From Candidatus Sumerlaeota bacterium (GTDB lineage: Bacteria; Sumerlaeota; Sumerlaeia; SLMS01; JAHLLQ01): DNA of 64,000 nucleotides. Every line of letters begins with the position of its first letter. The first letter of the stretch is position 1. A program made the translations under genes and the position numbers. This document shows, in pieces, positions 19,501 to 30,095 of this stretch. A model generated the notes under the pieces. It made no database searches, was not told where the DNA came from, and saw only the letters and a list, made by a program, of their open reading frames with translations. The stretch covers positions 1-64,000 of the forward strand of contig JASGMJ010000025.1 in assembly GCA_030156535.1 (NCBI GenBank), in the 5' to 3' direction.

Positions 19501-22500
19501 CCCGACCAGTTGGACAACTGCCCGACTGTCCCGAATCCCTCGCAGCGCGACATCGACGGCGACGGCCAGGGCGATGCCTGCGACCCCGACCGCGATGGCG
19601 ACGGGATCGCCAACAGCATCGACCTCTGCCCCGACGTGGCCAACCCCGACCAGCTGGACGCCGACGCAAACGGCTTCGGCGATGCCTGCGAGCCCGGCTC
19701 GCTCGTCCTCGAAGACCGCTCGCCCGCCAGCGTTGTCCCCTCCCTCGCCCAGCTTCCCGCCGCGAATCTCTTCCTCGCAGGCGCCGCATCGGGCGACATC
19801 AACGGCGACGGCTATCCTGACCTCGTCCTTGCCGTTCGCGCCCGCGGCGATACCCCCGAGTCAGGCCTGACCAACCGCATCTACCTGAACGACGGAGCCG
19901 CCAATCCCGGCTTCTTCCGCGATGTCACCTTCGGCGTGAACGGCCTGATCGGCGACAAGGATGACCGCCTGCGCCTGAGCCAGAACAGTACCTCGCACAT
20001 CGTTCTCTTCGACTTCGACCTCGATGGCGACCTCGACATGTACGAGTTCAATGCGGATGGCCCCAACCGCCTCCTGCTCAACATCGACGTCGATGACGAC
20101 ACGATCAACCCCACGCCCGACGATGATCCTCTCGGCGACGGCTTCTTCCTCGACTTCTCCGACGTCGCCCTCCCCGGCGTTCTCAACACCAAGGGCTCGC
20201 TCTTCGCGCCAGCCTTCACCTCCCCTGACGAGTCCACGCGAGGGCGCGTTGCGGACATTGATGGTGACGGTGACGAGGACATCATTGTTGCCAATCTTGA
20301 TCGCGGAAGTGACTTGGCTGGCTCGATTTGGGATGCTGTTCATCAGCAAGTTGATGGCGACACAATTCACGGTCCGTCTTCCGAGCAGCCATTGGACCCC
20401 GAAGGCAATACCATCAAGTTCAGCGAGCGTATCCTCATCAATCGCCGCAACGAACTCCTGCAATCCATCCTGCGCGACGATGTTGCCCAAGAAACCTGCG
20501 TGCCGGCCGACTACATCGTCCAGCGCATCCCCCGTGGCACTCCTGACCCCTTCCTGGCGGCTTTGGCTGAATGCCCCTTCCTGCGCGACACCATCTTCGA
20601 GTCGCGTTCAACACCGGACGAAATCCTGATCAACGGCTTCTGGTTCCGTGACGAAACGCTTGGATTCGACGGAATCTTCAGTGGCGCAGGCCTTGGCAGA
20701 GCCGACGCAACTGACGACCGCCTCCCGCCTCTCCTTCCGGACTTCTATCCTCTCCCCGACGGCACGCCAACCCGTGCATCCTCCGAAATCGACTTCTCCT
20801 ACACAACCGAAGTGGCGGTGGGACGTTTCTTCGTTCGCGGCGGCGCCCCCGACATCATTGTTGGCAATCTTCGCGGCCCCGTGAGCAACAGCCGTTTCTC
20901 CGGCTATAACCCAATCCTCCAGAACTTTGATCGTGATGGCAACTTCATCCAGGATGGGTATTATTGGGAGCGGAACTTCGACCCCCAGTACAGCGACTTC
21001 CTGCAGGGTATTCCCGATGGCGTTGACGACGGGTGGTACGACCCCAACGGCGTCTTGGCAGATGACATCCCCCTGCAGGTCACCGAGACGATGTCCGTTC
21101 AGATGGCGGACCTCTTCAACTCCGGCTTCGCTGACTTCCTGACGGTTGACGCGTCATCCAGCATCATTCCGGAGACTTCCGACGGACATTACGTCATGTC
21201 ACACCTGCCCAAGGAAGAACAGTATATTGCCCAAATCAGCCGTGCTCAGTTCAACGGGTTCGCCGGTGGAGCCTCGTCCGGACTCATGGCCACCACCCCG
21301 GCCGTCGGTTTTGGCGATGTCGTCAGTTTGGTTGATGCCCAGTTCTTTGAAATCCAATCGTACTACTCGCCCGTTGGCCGTCCGATTCATATGGCGACTG
21401 CCGATTTGAACCGGGATGGCTCGCTGGATGTCATCGTGGCGAATGATGCCCCTCAGGGAGCGAGTCTTAGTACACTGACGAATGACGGGGGGATCGTCGG
21501 TCTCTTCTACAATCAGCTCGATGAGAATGGAGCTGCGAACGATGCTGCCGCTCCTGCCTTCAACGTGCTGGGCCAGAGTTCGCTTCAGCCGAATCCGAAT
21601 CTGTCGGGCGCCTATGTTCTTCCCGTCGACGTGGATATGGACGGCGATCTCGACGTGTTCCTTGCCAACCCTGGCGGGCAGTCCCGCCTCTGGATCAACA
21701 GCCTGTATCGGCCGGATCGCGCCCCGAATCCCCGAATCAGCTCCGATGAGCCGATCTTCGCCGACAACACACGTCGCTGGATCGACGATCTGCACGCCTC
21801 GGGCATTCCGCTTGTGGGTTCATCCGGAAATGTCATTTCCGGCATGACCTCCTATTTGGCCGAAGGCGACATTGACAGAGATGGTGACCCCGACCTTCTC
21901 GTGACGAACGGACAGTACCTTACGGACGTTGGCGATACGTCCTTTGTGATGGCAAATCGTGGCGAGCCCAAGCATGCGGGTTACACCGTGTTCACCGAGA
22001 CGAATACGGCCCACCCGGCTGGCCGCCTGTCCACCCCAGGCTTCCCTGTCGGTCTCGAGAGCCAGGCCGCGCCTGGAGCTGCCGGCAAGTTCTTTGACTT
22101 CGACAATGACGGCGACCTTGACATTGTCATGGCCTATTACGGCACCCGCAACGCCATCTACGAGAACCGCAATGCGCTCGGCTCCACGTCCGCAGCCGCA
22201 CCGCAGCTCTACGAAGGCGACAGTACGATGCAATTGTACGCCACGGCCTTCGGGAACGGCTTCTACGACACAATGAAGGACTACGATGTCGTGGAATTGC
22301 GCGATGCCACCTTCCCGGCTGCTCAGGTGGCTCTGGAAGGACTCGGCGACGGCGTCTTCGAGGACACGCGCCTGCGCAACAGCCTCGACCGCCTTCCCTC
22401 GCTCATCAGCGACCAATTGGAGTTCACCCAGGACATTGCTATCGGCGACGTCAACAACGACGGCTATCTCGACATGTTCTATGCCAACGCCAGCCGGCTT

Positions 22501-24108
22501 GAGGGCATTCCCAATGTGCTGCTGATGAACAACCCGACGTCTCTGGATCCGTCCGACCCGCTCTTCTACGTTGGCCGCCGGTTCGAGGATGAATCGAAGA
22601 ACCAGATCAACGGCATCCCGCGTCTGCCGCAGGTCGAATACCTCGACACGTCTGGCCTGCCGACAGGCCAGTTTGACGTGCAGCCCGACGACACCGTCTC
22701 CGCAAACTTCTTTGATGCGGACGGCGACGGCGACGTGGACCTGCTTGTCCTGAATCGTGTCGCGTCGGCACGCGCCAGCAACGACTACAACTGGGTCGAG
22801 GAAATGCAGCTCCTCATCAACCAGGGAGGGGCTCAGGGCGGTAGCGTTGGAACATTCCTCGCCCATCCGGACTTCCCGCCCATCGACCCGAGCACGGGAG
22901 AGCGCCTGCGTATCGAGGCCGCACGGGCTGGCATTGCCGACTTCGGCCGCAAGGGCGACATCTCGGAAGACATGGATGGCGACGGCCAGGTGACGGCCAT
23001 TGAGATCACCAACTTCAACAACATCATGAAGATCCTGCAGGCGGAGGAAGATGCCGGTGCAGGACGCTTCCCCGGTGGTGTTGTCGCTGTTACCTGCCGT
23101 GCCGATGGAACATACTCGATCCCCGTAACCGAACTCGTGAACGCCGAGTACTATCCCTGCCAGCCAGACGGTGTTGTTGTTACCCGCAAGGATGGCACGC
23201 GCCTGACCCGTCGCGCACCGCGCTACATCGACATGAACAACAATGCCCAGTTTGACCTCATTCTGGACGTTGTCGTCGTTACCAGCGAGGGGCGTGATGT
23301 CTACCTGTCCAACGATGGCGCCGGGAACTTCACGCTCGAAACAGACACGGTCTTTACGAGTGACGTAAGGCGCCAGTACCACGACATCGCCGTTGGCGAC
23401 GTCAACTTGGACGGCTGGCTGGACTTCGTGACGGCGACGGAAACAGGGCAGCCCGAAACGGCGTCTGCTGATTTCTGGCTCAATCTCGGCGTGCAGGGAG
23501 TGCCGCGTCTCGAACGCCGCACCAACGAGATTCCCAATCCGCTGACAACCGGAGCGCCCACGGGCTTCGAGGAAAACGACGGCAACGCCCGCGCCGTGCT
23601 CCTGTTCGACCCCGACGGCGATGGCGATCTTGACCTCATGGTCGGCGAGAATGGCCGCATCAATGGTATCCGTACGTTCTCGGGACTGAATGTGTTCTAC
23701 GAGAACCGCATCAACGGCCAGGGCTTCAAGGCGCCCTCGAATCGCGGTTACCTGCGTGTGCCCGAGTCGGGAACGATCCCGGCGGTCCAGCTTTCGGTTA
23801 CGCTGGCCAGCCCCAGCTCGGTACTTCGCGGCTCGGATGCCGACGTGCGCATCTACGGCGAAGGCATCAAGCCCGGCGCGTCGGTCTCGCTTGGTCAGGG
23901 CATTGAGTTGCTGCAGCCGCCCATCGTCCGCAGCGATTCGGTCATCGACCTGCGGGTGCGTGTGGCCAAGAACGCCCTTACGGGCTCGCGCGTGGTCCGC
24001 GTGTTCAATCCGGACGGCGAAGCGGCCGCCTCGAAGAGTAGTGTGTTCCGCGTCGTCGAAGAAAGTCCCAGAACAAGCGTTGGAACCGACTGGCAGCTCT
24101 ACAACTAA
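16534..24108 (+). CDS. Giant secreted protein: matrixin-like N-domain (inactive), TSP3 repeats, VCBS/FG-GAP repeats
   Basis: This 2524-aa protein starts with a signal peptide ([20 protein letters not shown]). The N-terminal ~500 residues resemble a matrixin-type zincin ([15 protein letters not shown]), but the zinc site is replaced: [14 protein letters not shown] stands where THELGHALGLGHS is expected. A beta-rich region follows. Residues ~870-1055 hold five calcium-binding thrombospondin type 3 repeats of the form DxDGDGIxNxxDNCP. From ~1075 to 2420 about a dozen VCBS/FG-GAP-like units appear ([47 protein letters not shown] and others), probably a beta-propeller array. An EF-hand/dockerin-like [13 protein letters not shown] lies near 2150. 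An IPT/TIG-like domain closes the protein, with no sorting signal. It is likely an exported calcium-dependent adhesin or surface protein. The start could also be the ATG at 16510. Confidence 0.85.
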   Translation: MHFWKRFSTGALAALAVLGGAGIAHAGAVIHVETVEYLDGDDSSDDTLVTRPLQWDEDDRENLLITLHRDGGYGVLPAIFINHTINGNPDDEVFGAMQRAISQWNDAGSDFTFGESPIFSDQQIVYDPINLPTGPVDVRLDRYNTVTFLDGTFTPAEGLFYVPIVFYFNEEWDPSEDTILPQQLVDIAGLGEEEVDDTTIIFSREADLELALPRNKTWKAGSIVDADVLFSPFGDNNNGWYLLPPDRGSIGTLDPPLREQDLLGLADVQALFTRALGEMAGLGTSHLFLSTMTSFYITDAEDDNGDFLTDPYDFRSIELDDEITLNMNYPGGDYESSPGIGGNLLDGRSFDYSGFDVTDDSVAGIPQQIVYFGIPWTGKVTLDTVAFQNPRAAWDGTESVNVGPIHLVAHTVSGQRQITAAGPNSPFSELDQNGAYAIRGLSARPDWYVFAAPLEFSWDTPSADQLDEPVDDEQNSFPVEFFGGVEEPGLRFGRLNMGQGALDSDDGDYTTIQNSFISYTTLASVVDNDGSLTAGDSELDIEPNGQFSFGIRDGLLFQNPDGTVTAVRLIRQTPQGAQFVDDIVAYNLTSTGTGYNNEPGILTVDDAFDTMEIEFGIEDPLGNPIGILTQRTELVAYPDFSGVEKRGFKVSWTFENTSSVYAYRFGIAHLYDPGIGLSAESNASSTLYVNDTPQYVSTGFGGAGEDPVPVSVDWYDSVVAPYFQFSILAALPGSGLTPPDRVLTVDRDRADNSPDTMWNIEPGQSLLAPGLEDTTVRTGVLMRWDPIQVLPSATHTITTGATYISDPDIVDNYVRELRDKENGIPRTSPEESYADEARIAYPIDLTDPNGTGLDFVAPVDVITNTGTRPVFEGDDYDGDGISNDLDNCPYRPNPDQEDADLDGIGDACQGDRDSDGIDDPFDNCPDIPNSDQSDSNGDGIGDVCDPDLDGDGIPNNIDNCPYTPNPTQADLDNDGIGDACEGDLDNDGIPDQLDNCPTVPNPSQRDIDGDGQGDACDPDRDGDGIANSIDLCPDVANPDQLDADANGFGDACEPGSLVLEDRSPASVVPSLAQLPAANLFLAGAASGDINGDGYPDLVLAVRARGDTPESGLTNRIYLNDGAANPGFFRDVTFGVNGLIGDKDDRLRLSQNSTSHIVLFDFDLDGDLDMYEFNADGPNRLLLNIDVDDDTINPTPDDDPLGDGFFLDFSDVALPGVLNTKGSLFAPAFTSPDESTRGRVADIDGDGDEDIIVANLDRGSDLAGSIWDAVHQQVDGDTIHGPSSEQPLDPEGNTIKFSERILINRRNELLQSILRDDVAQETCVPADYIVQRIPRGTPDPFLAALAECPFLRDTIFESRSTPDEILINGFWFRDETLGFDGIFSGAGLGRADATDDRLPPLLPDFYPLPDGTPTRASSEIDFSYTTEVAVGRFFVRGGAPDIIVGNLRGPVSNSRFSGYNPILQNFDRDGNFIQDGYYWERNFDPQYSDFLQGIPDGVDDGWYDPNGVLADDIPLQVTETMSVQMADLFNSGFADFLTVDASSSIIPETSDGHYVMSHLPKEEQYIAQISRAQFNGFAGGASSGLMATTPAVGFGDVVSLVDAQFFEIQSYYSPVGRPIHMATADLNRDGSLDVIVANDAPQGASLSTLTNDGGIVGLFYNQLDENGAANDAAAPAFNVLGQSSLQPNPNLSGAYVLPVDVDMDGDLDVFLANPGGQSRLWINSLYRPDRAPNPRISSDEPIFADNTRRWIDDLHASGIPLVGSSGNVISGMTSYLAEGDIDRDGDPDLLVTNGQYLTDVGDTSFVMANRGEPKHAGYTVFTETNTAHPAGRLSTPGFPVGLESQAAPGAAGKFFDFDNDGDLDIVMAYYGTRNAIYENRNALGSTSAAAPQLYEGDSTMQLYATAFGNGFYDTMKDYDVVELRDATFPAAQVALEGLGDGVFEDTRLRNSLDRLPSLISDQLEFTQDIAIGDVNNDGYLDMFYANASRLEGIPNVLLMNNPTSLDPSDPLFYVGRRFEDESKNQINGIPRLPQVEYLDTSGLPTGQFDVQPDDTVSANFFDADGDGDVDLLVLNRVASARASNDYNWVEEMQLLINQGGAQGGSVGTFLAHPDFPPIDPSTGERLRIEAARAGIADFGRKGDISEDMDGDGQVTAIEITNFNNIMKILQAEEDAGAGRFPGGVVAVTCRADGTYSIPVTELVNAEYYPCQPDGVVVTRKDGTRLTRRAPRYIDMNNNAQFDLILDVVVVTSEGRDVYLSNDGAGNFTLETDTVFTSDVRRQYHDIAVGDVNLDGWLDFVTATETGQPETASADFWLNLGVQGVPRLERRTNEIPNPLTTGAPTGFEENDGNARAVLLFDPDGDGDLDLMVGENGRINGIRTFSGLNVFYENRINGQGFKAPSNRGYLRVPESGTIPAVQLSVTLASPSSVLRGSDADVRIYGEGIKPGASVSLGQGIELLQPPIVRSDSVIDLRVRVAKNALTGSRVVRVFNPDGEAAASKSSVFRVVEESPRTSVGTDWQLYN

Positions 24109-24129
24109 CGCAGAAACGGAAGACGGATC

Positions 24130-26859
24130 ATGCGTTTGGCAAAATCGTACCGCCTCTCTCTCACCGCCCTTGCCCTCTCGGGCATCGCCGCTTCGGCCGT
24201 TCTTGCCGATCCGATGGTTCCCTACGGCGAGGCGATCATTTCCCGCGAGTCACTTGCGCGGAAGTCAGCTCTGCCCACTCATCCCGTTATCAGCGACGAC
24301 TTGTACACCATCGTACGGGAGATTCGGGCCCAGAAGAGCGTGAAGGCGCAGGGTGCCTTCATTGACAAGCTCAACGCCACGCGCCCAAAGCCCCTCGCGG
24401 TGCTCAAGCGCGACGATCCCTCGAAGATCGAGGTCACCATTCATTTGGCGTACCGCGATCCCTACACGATCGAGGTGCTGAAAAAGTCCGGTGCCGAGAT
24501 CGAGATCGAGGCTCGGCACGCCCCCTTGATCCAGGCTTACGTTCCGCTCGACGTTCTTGAGCAGATCGCCGCTCTCCCCAACGTCCGCCAGATCACCCGT
24601 CCGAACTATGCGCTTGCCACGGCGGGCAGGATCACCACGCAGGGCGACCAGGCGATGGCGACCACCGTTGTGCGCAACTACGCCGACGATGCCATCAATG
24701 GCGTCACCTACGACGGCAACGCCGTGAAGATCGTGGTGGCTTCCGATAACCTGTTCCTTGACGGCTCGTCCGTATTTGGCCCCGGCCCATGCAACAACCT
24801 CCAGTTGGTTCGCGACACGGAACGCCCGGTGGGGATTCAGTCCGAACTGCCCATGGGCGTTTATGACCGCTGTCCCAGCGAGCCTTCAACCGAGGGTACT
24901 TCCGTTCCTCCCTCCGGTTTCTTTGGCGGTATCCCGATCTCGCCGGCCACGCACGCCGATCACGTTCTGGTGGCGCCGACGGATACGGCCGAGGATATCG
25001 AATATAACTTCTTCCCCGAAGGCGCCGCCATGATGGAGGTTATCCATGACGTGGCGCCTGGGGCAGACATGCGTTATATTCGCGGGCGGACGGACCTTGA
25101 ACTCATCGAACGCCGCAACGTCGTCAGCAGCCTTGGCTTCCCTGTCGATGTGATGGTGGACAATCTGGTCTTCACGGGGGCGGGGCGCTACGACGGTTCC
25201 AGCGCCGTTTCACGTTCGGCGACGGAGTTCTCGCGCACACGCAACGTCCCCTTCTTTGTCTCTGCGGGCGGAGTGACGCCCCAGGGGGATTCGACAACGG
25301 TGCGTGTCGAGCGCTTCCCTCTTCAGATCAACGGATTCTTCAACGCTGATCCGCGCGACCAGCGTGTCAAGATTCACTCTTGGTCGGCCGGCAGTGCCAG
25401 TAACCGCGACGAAGCCCTGAGCATCGACGGCGTTGCCGGCGAGCCCATCGAGATCACTCTCGTCTGGGACGATTACTGGGACGACGTCGAGCCGCGTGCG
25501 ACCACGGACTTCGATCTCTTCCTGATCCCCCGTAGCACCCTGTCGCTCGACCAGGCCGTCGCATCCTCGCAGCGCTTGCAGAACGGCAGCGGCGTCAATC
25601 CTGTCGAGCGGCTCGTCTATCTGCCACTTTCCGACGCGCCTCTGGCGCTCGTCATGATCAACAAGAATGGCGGGCAGAACGTTCGGACGCTCTTCACACT
25701 GGCCATCGAACAGGGCCAGGTGGCCGAGAGCAAGTACATGACGCATGGCGTCGCACTGAACAACTCTGATGCCCTCGATCCCGTGATTTCCGTCGGCCAC
25801 ATCGATCTGGAGCTCGGGCTTGAAGACGTGGCCTTCGATGTTATGCCCGGCATCGTTCCCGGCTCCACCCCGCAGGGCGAGTTCATCACCTGGTTCGAAG
25901 GCCAGACCTACCCAACGGTCGTTGGCTACAGTTCCGTCAATACCTACACCACCAACTATCTGGTTTCCGCCCGCAACTCGCGTCAGTTGGAAGACCCGCT
26001 GCCGTTCATTAACTCGTTCACGGGGCCGTCGGCGGCCACGGCGCACCTCGCCGGTTTCGCGGCCATCCTGCGGCATCGCTTCCCCCAGATGCCCGCCCGC
26101 CGTGTCTACCAACTCTTCACCGACGTGTCTGGACAGAGCGATACAGGCGAGGTCATCGCGCCTCTCGCGCGTGACATCACCACGGAGGAAACCCTCGCCT
26201 ATGCCAATGCTCCCCGCTATTTGCGCCCCAACCCCTTCCTGATTTACGATAATCTCTCGAAGGGCAAGGTGGACCCCTATAACACTGCCGCCAAGAATTC
26301 GCTCTCCCTTGTGGAAGTGACGGACGAGGGCGGCCGCGACAGCGATTGGATCCCCTCCACCACCCCCAGCAGCGTCGCCGCCTTTGATGTTCCCGAATAC
26401 AGGGTCAGCGATCTCGGCCTGGAAATGAAGGCGACCTCCGACTTCTGCTTCGGCTACTGGGAGAGCCCGGTCCTGACGGTGCAGGGGGCCGATGATGAAA
26501 GCCCGCGTTCGACCCTGCGCACAGACCGCGTGTATGTTGCCGAGGCCCGCGTGGGCTCCACCGGCACGGATCCGCTCCGCGTCCCAGACTTCCGTCTGCG
26601 TCTGACGACGACGGCGGGCGACGAAAGCTCAATGGTCGTCATCGCTGACGTCTCCGAAGGAACCGACAACGCACCGACCACGATCGGCGGCAAGGTGTAC
26701 CAGGTGCACTTCCGCCCGTCCAACGAGGCCGTTGCCCAGCAGGGCGTGCGCTTCTACTTCGAGATGCTGAACTTCACACCCAGCGACGATCAGGATGTAT
26801 CGTTGATCCTGCGCGATTTCTCGATCCGCGAGCTTCCGCTCCCCGAAGAGGCTCCCTGA
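24130..26859 (+). CDS. Secreted subtilase-like protein with altered catalytic triad
   Basis: This 909-aa exported protein (signal MRLAKSYRLSLTALALSGIAA) carries an S8/S53-type fold. Asp206 lies in KIVVASDNLFL. The His motif (HGTHVAG) is replaced by EGAAMMEVIHDVAPGA (297-312), with Glu297 at the His position. The Ser motif is SFTGPSAATAHLAGFAAIL with Ser634 in GPS rather than GTS. A prodomain-like region lies at ~80-165 (PYTIEVLKKSGAEIEIEARH). The C-terminal third (~720-909) is beta-rich and looks like a binding domain. It may act as a Ser-Glu-Asp enzyme as in sedolisins or be inactive. It follows the giant protein by 21 bases and is probably co-transcribed with it. A strong terminator at 26889 ends the unit. 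Confidence 0.82.
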   Translation: MRLAKSYRLSLTALALSGIAASAVLADPMVPYGEAIISRESLARKSALPTHPVISDDLYTIVREIRAQKSVKAQGAFIDKLNATRPKPLAVLKRDDPSKIEVTIHLAYRDPYTIEVLKKSGAEIEIEARHAPLIQAYVPLDVLEQIAALPNVRQITRPNYALATAGRITTQGDQAMATTVVRNYADDAINGVTYDGNAVKIVVASDNLFLDGSSVFGPGPCNNLQLVRDTERPVGIQSELPMGVYDRCPSEPSTEGTSVPPSGFFGGIPISPATHADHVLVAPTDTAEDIEYNFFPEGAAMMEVIHDVAPGADMRYIRGRTDLELIERRNVVSSLGFPVDVMVDNLVFTGAGRYDGSSAVSRSATEFSRTRNVPFFVSAGGVTPQGDSTTVRVERFPLQINGFFNADPRDQRVKIHSWSAGSASNRDEALSIDGVAGEPIEITLVWDDYWDDVEPRATTDFDLFLIPRSTLSLDQAVASSQRLQNGSGVNPVERLVYLPLSDAPLALVMINKNGGQNVRTLFTLAIEQGQVAESKYMTHGVALNNSDALDPVISVGHIDLELGLEDVAFDVMPGIVPGSTPQGEFITWFEGQTYPTVVGYSSVNTYTTNYLVSARNSRQLEDPLPFINSFTGPSAATAHLAGFAAILRHRFPQMPARRVYQLFTDVSGQSDTGEVIAPLARDITTEETLAYANAPRYLRPNPFLIYDNLSKGKVDPYNTAAKNSLSLVEVTDEGGRDSDWIPSTTPSSVAAFDVPEYRVSDLGLEMKATSDFCFGYWESPVLTVQGADDESPRSTLRTDRVYVAEARVGSTGTDPLRVPDFRLRLTTTAGDESSMVVIADVSEGTDNAPTTIGGKVYQVHFRPSNEAVAQQGVRFYFEMLNFTPSDDQDVSLILRDFSIRELPLPEEAP

Positions 26860-26888
26860 TCCAGGGTGCAACCCCGTGGTAATCCGTT

Positions 26889-26917
26889 GCCCGCCCTTCG
26901 GGGCGGGCTTTTGTTTT
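26889..26917 (+). terminator. Strong rho-independent terminator of the secreted-protein cluster
   Basis: An 8-bp GC stem (GCCCGCCC/GGGCGGGC) closed by a TTCG tetraloop is followed by TTTTGTTTT. It lies 6 bases before the dprA start and inside the longer open frame of that gene, which rules out an earlier dprA start. Confidence 0.95.
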
Positions 26918-26922
26918 CCCTC

Positions 26923-27705
26923 ATGGAGTGCCGCTCTCTCGACCATACCGCTCTTGCGGACGATGTCCGTTCGATTCTCGATACCGCCCTCGACGACGCA
27001 GGGCTGACGGGGCCGCTTTTTCTGGCCGGGAATCCGGCAATCTTGTGCCAGCCCCGCGTGGCGGCCGTGGGCACGCGCGAGCCTGCGCCGTGGACGCTGT
27101 CGGCTATCGAGGGGCTGGCCGCATCCCTGGCCTCGCTGGGAGCGTGTCTCGTCAGCGGCGGGGCCGTGGGCACCGATTGCGCCGCGCATAGCGGCGCGCT
27201 GCACGCGGGGGGCGCGACGGTCGTCGTGGCACCGTGCCCGCTCGAAGACATCTCGCTCTCCTCCTGGCGCTCCGCGCTTTCCGGGCGCTGGGACTTGGCG
27301 CGGACGCTCTTCCTCTCTCCGTTTCCGCGGGGAACCCGGCCGCGTCGGGGTCATCCGCTTGTGCGCAACCGGCTCATCGCGACGTTGGCGACGGCGGGAG
27401 TCGTCGGGGCCACCGGACTTACCGGGGGCACGAATCACTTCATCCGCCTGGCGCTCGACCGGCGGATGCCACTCTTCTTTCTTGATTCACGGCCCGAGGA
27501 TCCCGTTCTGCGCCAGGCATTGGAGACGTTGCACTTGCGGGGCGCCGTTCCCTTCAGTGAGGACGAGGCGCTGGAGGCGCGTGCTCTCTCTGCCAAAGTG
27601 CTGGCGGCGGCGGCCTCCTTCGAGCGCCGCGTGCGCGAGCAGGGCAGTGCCCAGTTGCGCTGGTGCGAGGATGAAGCCGAGTATCTGACCGGCGGCAGCA
27701 ACTGA
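26923..27705 (+). CDS. dprA: Minimal DprA/Smf-like DNA processing protein
   Basis: This 260-aa protein has the Rossmann-like core of DprA, which loads RecA on incoming single-stranded DNA during transformation. Seen are FLAGNPAIL, VAAVGTREPAPW, LVSGGAVGTDCAAHSGAL (family SGGARGIDxxAHxGAL, with the Arg missing) and GATGLTGGTNHFIRLAL. It lacks both the N-terminal SAM domain and the C-terminal winged-helix domain of longer DprAs (around 300-370 aa), so it is a core-only version. The start follows the terminator at 26889. priA begins 26 bases after the stop, suggesting joint transcription. The assignment to the family is solid; a role in DNA uptake is inference. Confidence 0.8.
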   Translation: MECRSLDHTALADDVRSILDTALDDAGLTGPLFLAGNPAILCQPRVAAVGTREPAPWTLSAIEGLAASLASLGACLVSGGAVGTDCAAHSGALHAGGATVVVAPCPLEDISLSSWRSALSGRWDLARTLFLSPFPRGTRPRRGHPLVRNRLIATLATAGVVGATGLTGGTNHFIRLALDRRMPLFFLDSRPEDPVLRQALETLHLRGAVPFSEDEALEARALSAKVLAAAASFERRVREQGSAQLRWCEDEAEYLTGGSN

Positions 27706-27731
27706 CTCCCCGTTCCCCATCGGACCCTCCC

Positions 27732-30014
27732 GTGTTCGCCCAGGTCGCTCTCAATCTCCCGCTCGCCCAGCCGTACACGTATGCCGTGCCCGAAGGCTTG
27801 CGCAGCCGCGTTGCTCCCGGAGTCCTTGTCTCCGTTCCCTTCGGCAAGCGGGCGCAGATTGGCTGCGTCGTTGCGCTCTCCGACGATGCCGGCGGCGTGG
27901 CGGAGGAGCGCATTCGCTCCATCGAAGACGTCGTCTCGCCGGAGTACCGCATCGGCCCCGAGCTACTCGCCCTGGCCCGTTTCGTTTCGGACTACTACTT
28001 CGCCTCGCCCGGCGAGGCGCTCGCCTCGGTTTCTGTGGTCGGCTTTCGCGATGTAAAGTCCCAGCGCGCCGAGTTCCTGCGTCTTGTCGACGACTGGCGC
28101 GAGCGCTCCACGGGGTCTCTCACGCCGAAGCAGCGTGCAGCCTGCGAGCGTCTCGAAGAAGCCGGCTTCCCGGTCGAACCGCGCCAGAATCTCGCAAAGG
28201 CCGCCGGTGCCGGACCCTCCATCATCAAGAAGCTGCTCGATCTTGGACTGCTGGAGGTTCACGACCCACCCGCACTCGAAGAACAGCCCGCCTCCCTCGA
28301 CTTCGCTCCGCACCTGATGCCCACGGCCGAGCAGCAGAGCGCTCTCGACGCGGTGCTCGCCGCCGTCGCCAAACCCGAGTTTCGCGTCTTTCTCCTCCAC
28401 GGCGTCACGGGGTCCGGCAAGACGGAGATCTACCTTCAGGCCATTGCCGAGGCGCTGCATCTCGGAAAGACGGCATTGTGTCTGCTGCCCGAGATTTCGC
28501 TGACGCCCCAGACCGTCGCGCGGTTCCAGGAACGTTTCCGCCAGGAGATTGGCGTCTTCCACAGCCAACTGACGCGGCGCCAGAAGCTTGAACTGCACCG
28601 CCGCATCCAGAGCGGCGCCGTGCGCGTCGTCATCGGGGCGCGTTCGGCCGTGTTCTCGCCGCTCCCGAAACTCGGTGTCCTGATTCTCGACGAGGAGCAC
28701 GACGGCAGCTACAAACAGAACGAAACGCCGCGCTATCACGCACGCGACGTTGGCATCGTCCGCGCCCAGCGCCTTGGGATTCCCGTCGTGCTGGGTTCCG
28801 CGACGCCCAGTCTGGAATCGTGGCACAACGCCATGGGGGGAAAGTACGAACTGCTGCGCCTGTCCACCCGGGCCGCCGGAATCGAACTTCCCTCGGTGCG
28901 CACCGTTGATCTGGCGGCCGAGGTCCAGGACCAGCCGCGCCCCTCGCTCTTCTCCGGTGAACTGATCGCCGCCATCGCCCAGCGCCTTGAGGCGGGGGAG
29001 CAGACGCTGCTCTTTCTCAATCGGCGCGGTTTTTCCAACTTCCTCTTCTGTCCGTCGTGCAAGTGGGTCGCCAAGTGCGACGAGGACGACGTTGCCCTCA
29101 CGGTGCACCGCCGTGTTCGGCGTGGCCAGCAGGCGAGCGATTCCCAGGCAGACCTCTTTGCCGTTACGACCGACCCCAAGGACTTCATTCTGCGTTGCCA
29201 CTTTTGCGGGTCGCGGCGCGATGCCCCCACGAAATGCCCGGAGTGCGACAGCGATGGGCTCATCACGGTGGGCGCCGGGACACAGCGCGTCGAAGAGGAA
29301 CTCGCTGCCCAGTTTCCGCAGGCCCGCCTGATGCGCCTCGACCAGGACACCGCCGGTGGGCGCGAGAAGTTCCTCGCCGCGTGGGAGCGCATCATGTCCG
29401 GGGAAGCCGACATCATCTTCGGCACGCAGATGATTGCGAAAGGGCTGCATCTGGAGGGCGTGTCCCTCGTCGGCGTGGTGCTCGCTGACATTGGACTCTT
29501 CATCCCCGACTTCCGGGCCGAGGAGCGCACATTTCAACTGCTGACGCAGGTGGCCGGACGCAGTGGACGCATTGCGAAGGGCGAGGTCATCTTCCAGTCC
29601 TACATGCCCACGCACACGGCGATTCGTTTCGCGATGGCGCACGACACGGAAGGCTTCATGGCCGAGGAGCTGATGCGCCGGCGCAAGCTGGGCTTCCCGC
29701 CGTTCACGCGGATGGCCGCAGTGACATTGTCGGATGCCGACCGCGACCGCGCCTACGAGGCCGCGCGGCGGCTGGCGTTTCTTCTTGGCCGGCTCCGGTC
29801 GAGCGTTCGCCCCCCGGCGCGCATCACGGTCAACGGCCCCACCGTCGCTCCGCTGGCGCGGCTGGCCGGGCGGTTTCGCTACCGCATTCTGCTGCGTGCC
29901 GAAACGCACCGCCCCGTCGCCGCCGTCCTGCGGGCCGCCCTCGCACATCCCGACTGGACACTGCCAGGGTCCACGCGCCTCACCATCGACGTTGATCCCC
30001 TCGATTTACTGTAG
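27732..30014 (+). CDS. priA: Primosomal protein N' (PriA replication-restart helicase)
   Basis: The 760-aa helicase reloads DnaB at stalled forks. The N-terminal DNA-binding domain (~1-110: FAQVALNLPLAQPYTYAVPEG) is followed by the helicase core: Walker A HGVTGSGKTEIYLQ, LLPEISLTPQT (Ia), DEEHDGSYKQ (II), GSATPSLESW (III), and LFLNRRGFSNF. The zinc-binding insert has FCPSCKWVAKC and CHFCGSRRDAPTKCPECD; the first segment is followed by an unusually long insertion (~445-480) before the second set of cysteines. Motifs V/VI (FGTQMIAKGLHLEGVSLVGV, VAGRSGRIAKG) are complete. The GTG at 27732 matches the family N-terminus. The frame is intact. Confidence 0.95.
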   Translation: MFAQVALNLPLAQPYTYAVPEGLRSRVAPGVLVSVPFGKRAQIGCVVALSDDAGGVAEERIRSIEDVVSPEYRIGPELLALARFVSDYYFASPGEALASVSVVGFRDVKSQRAEFLRLVDDWRERSTGSLTPKQRAACERLEEAGFPVEPRQNLAKAAGAGPSIIKKLLDLGLLEVHDPPALEEQPASLDFAPHLMPTAEQQSALDAVLAAVAKPEFRVFLLHGVTGSGKTEIYLQAIAEALHLGKTALCLLPEISLTPQTVARFQERFRQEIGVFHSQLTRRQKLELHRRIQSGAVRVVIGARSAVFSPLPKLGVLILDEEHDGSYKQNETPRYHARDVGIVRAQRLGIPVVLGSATPSLESWHNAMGGKYELLRLSTRAAGIELPSVRTVDLAAEVQDQPRPSLFSGELIAAIAQRLEAGEQTLLFLNRRGFSNFLFCPSCKWVAKCDEDDVALTVHRRVRRGQQASDSQADLFAVTTDPKDFILRCHFCGSRRDAPTKCPECDSDGLITVGAGTQRVEEELAAQFPQARLMRLDQDTAGGREKFLAAWERIMSGEADIIFGTQMIAKGLHLEGVSLVGVVLADIGLFIPDFRAEERTFQLLTQVAGRSGRIAKGEVIFQSYMPTHTAIRFAMAHDTEGFMAEELMRRRKLGFPPFTRMAAVTLSDADRDRAYEAARRLAFLLGRLRSSVRPPARITVNGPTVAPLARLAGRFRYRILLRAETHRPVAAVLRAALAHPDWTLPGSTRLTIDVDPLDLL

Positions 30015-30095
30015 TTGGCTGCTCCACCGTGAGGTGAAAATGAATGCCTCTCCCACCGGTCCCGTAGCTATCCCAACCCCTTCGACCGCTCGAGC

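Noticed and set aside
19140-19690. Regularly spaced similar DNA units, CRISPR-like at first sight
   Set aside because: They are in-frame codons of five TSP3 protein repeats; unit length and spacing follow the protein and there are no unique spacers.
21820-23382. 520-aa minus-strand ORF inside the giant gene
   Set aside because: Antisense shadow of VCBS repeats; the D-G-D codons read as Val/Ala/Ile repeats on the other strand.
27963-29948. 661-aa minus-strand ORF opposite priA
   Set aside because: It lies wholly antisense to PriA, whose motifs are complete. High GC at third codon positions leaves the opposite frame free of stops.
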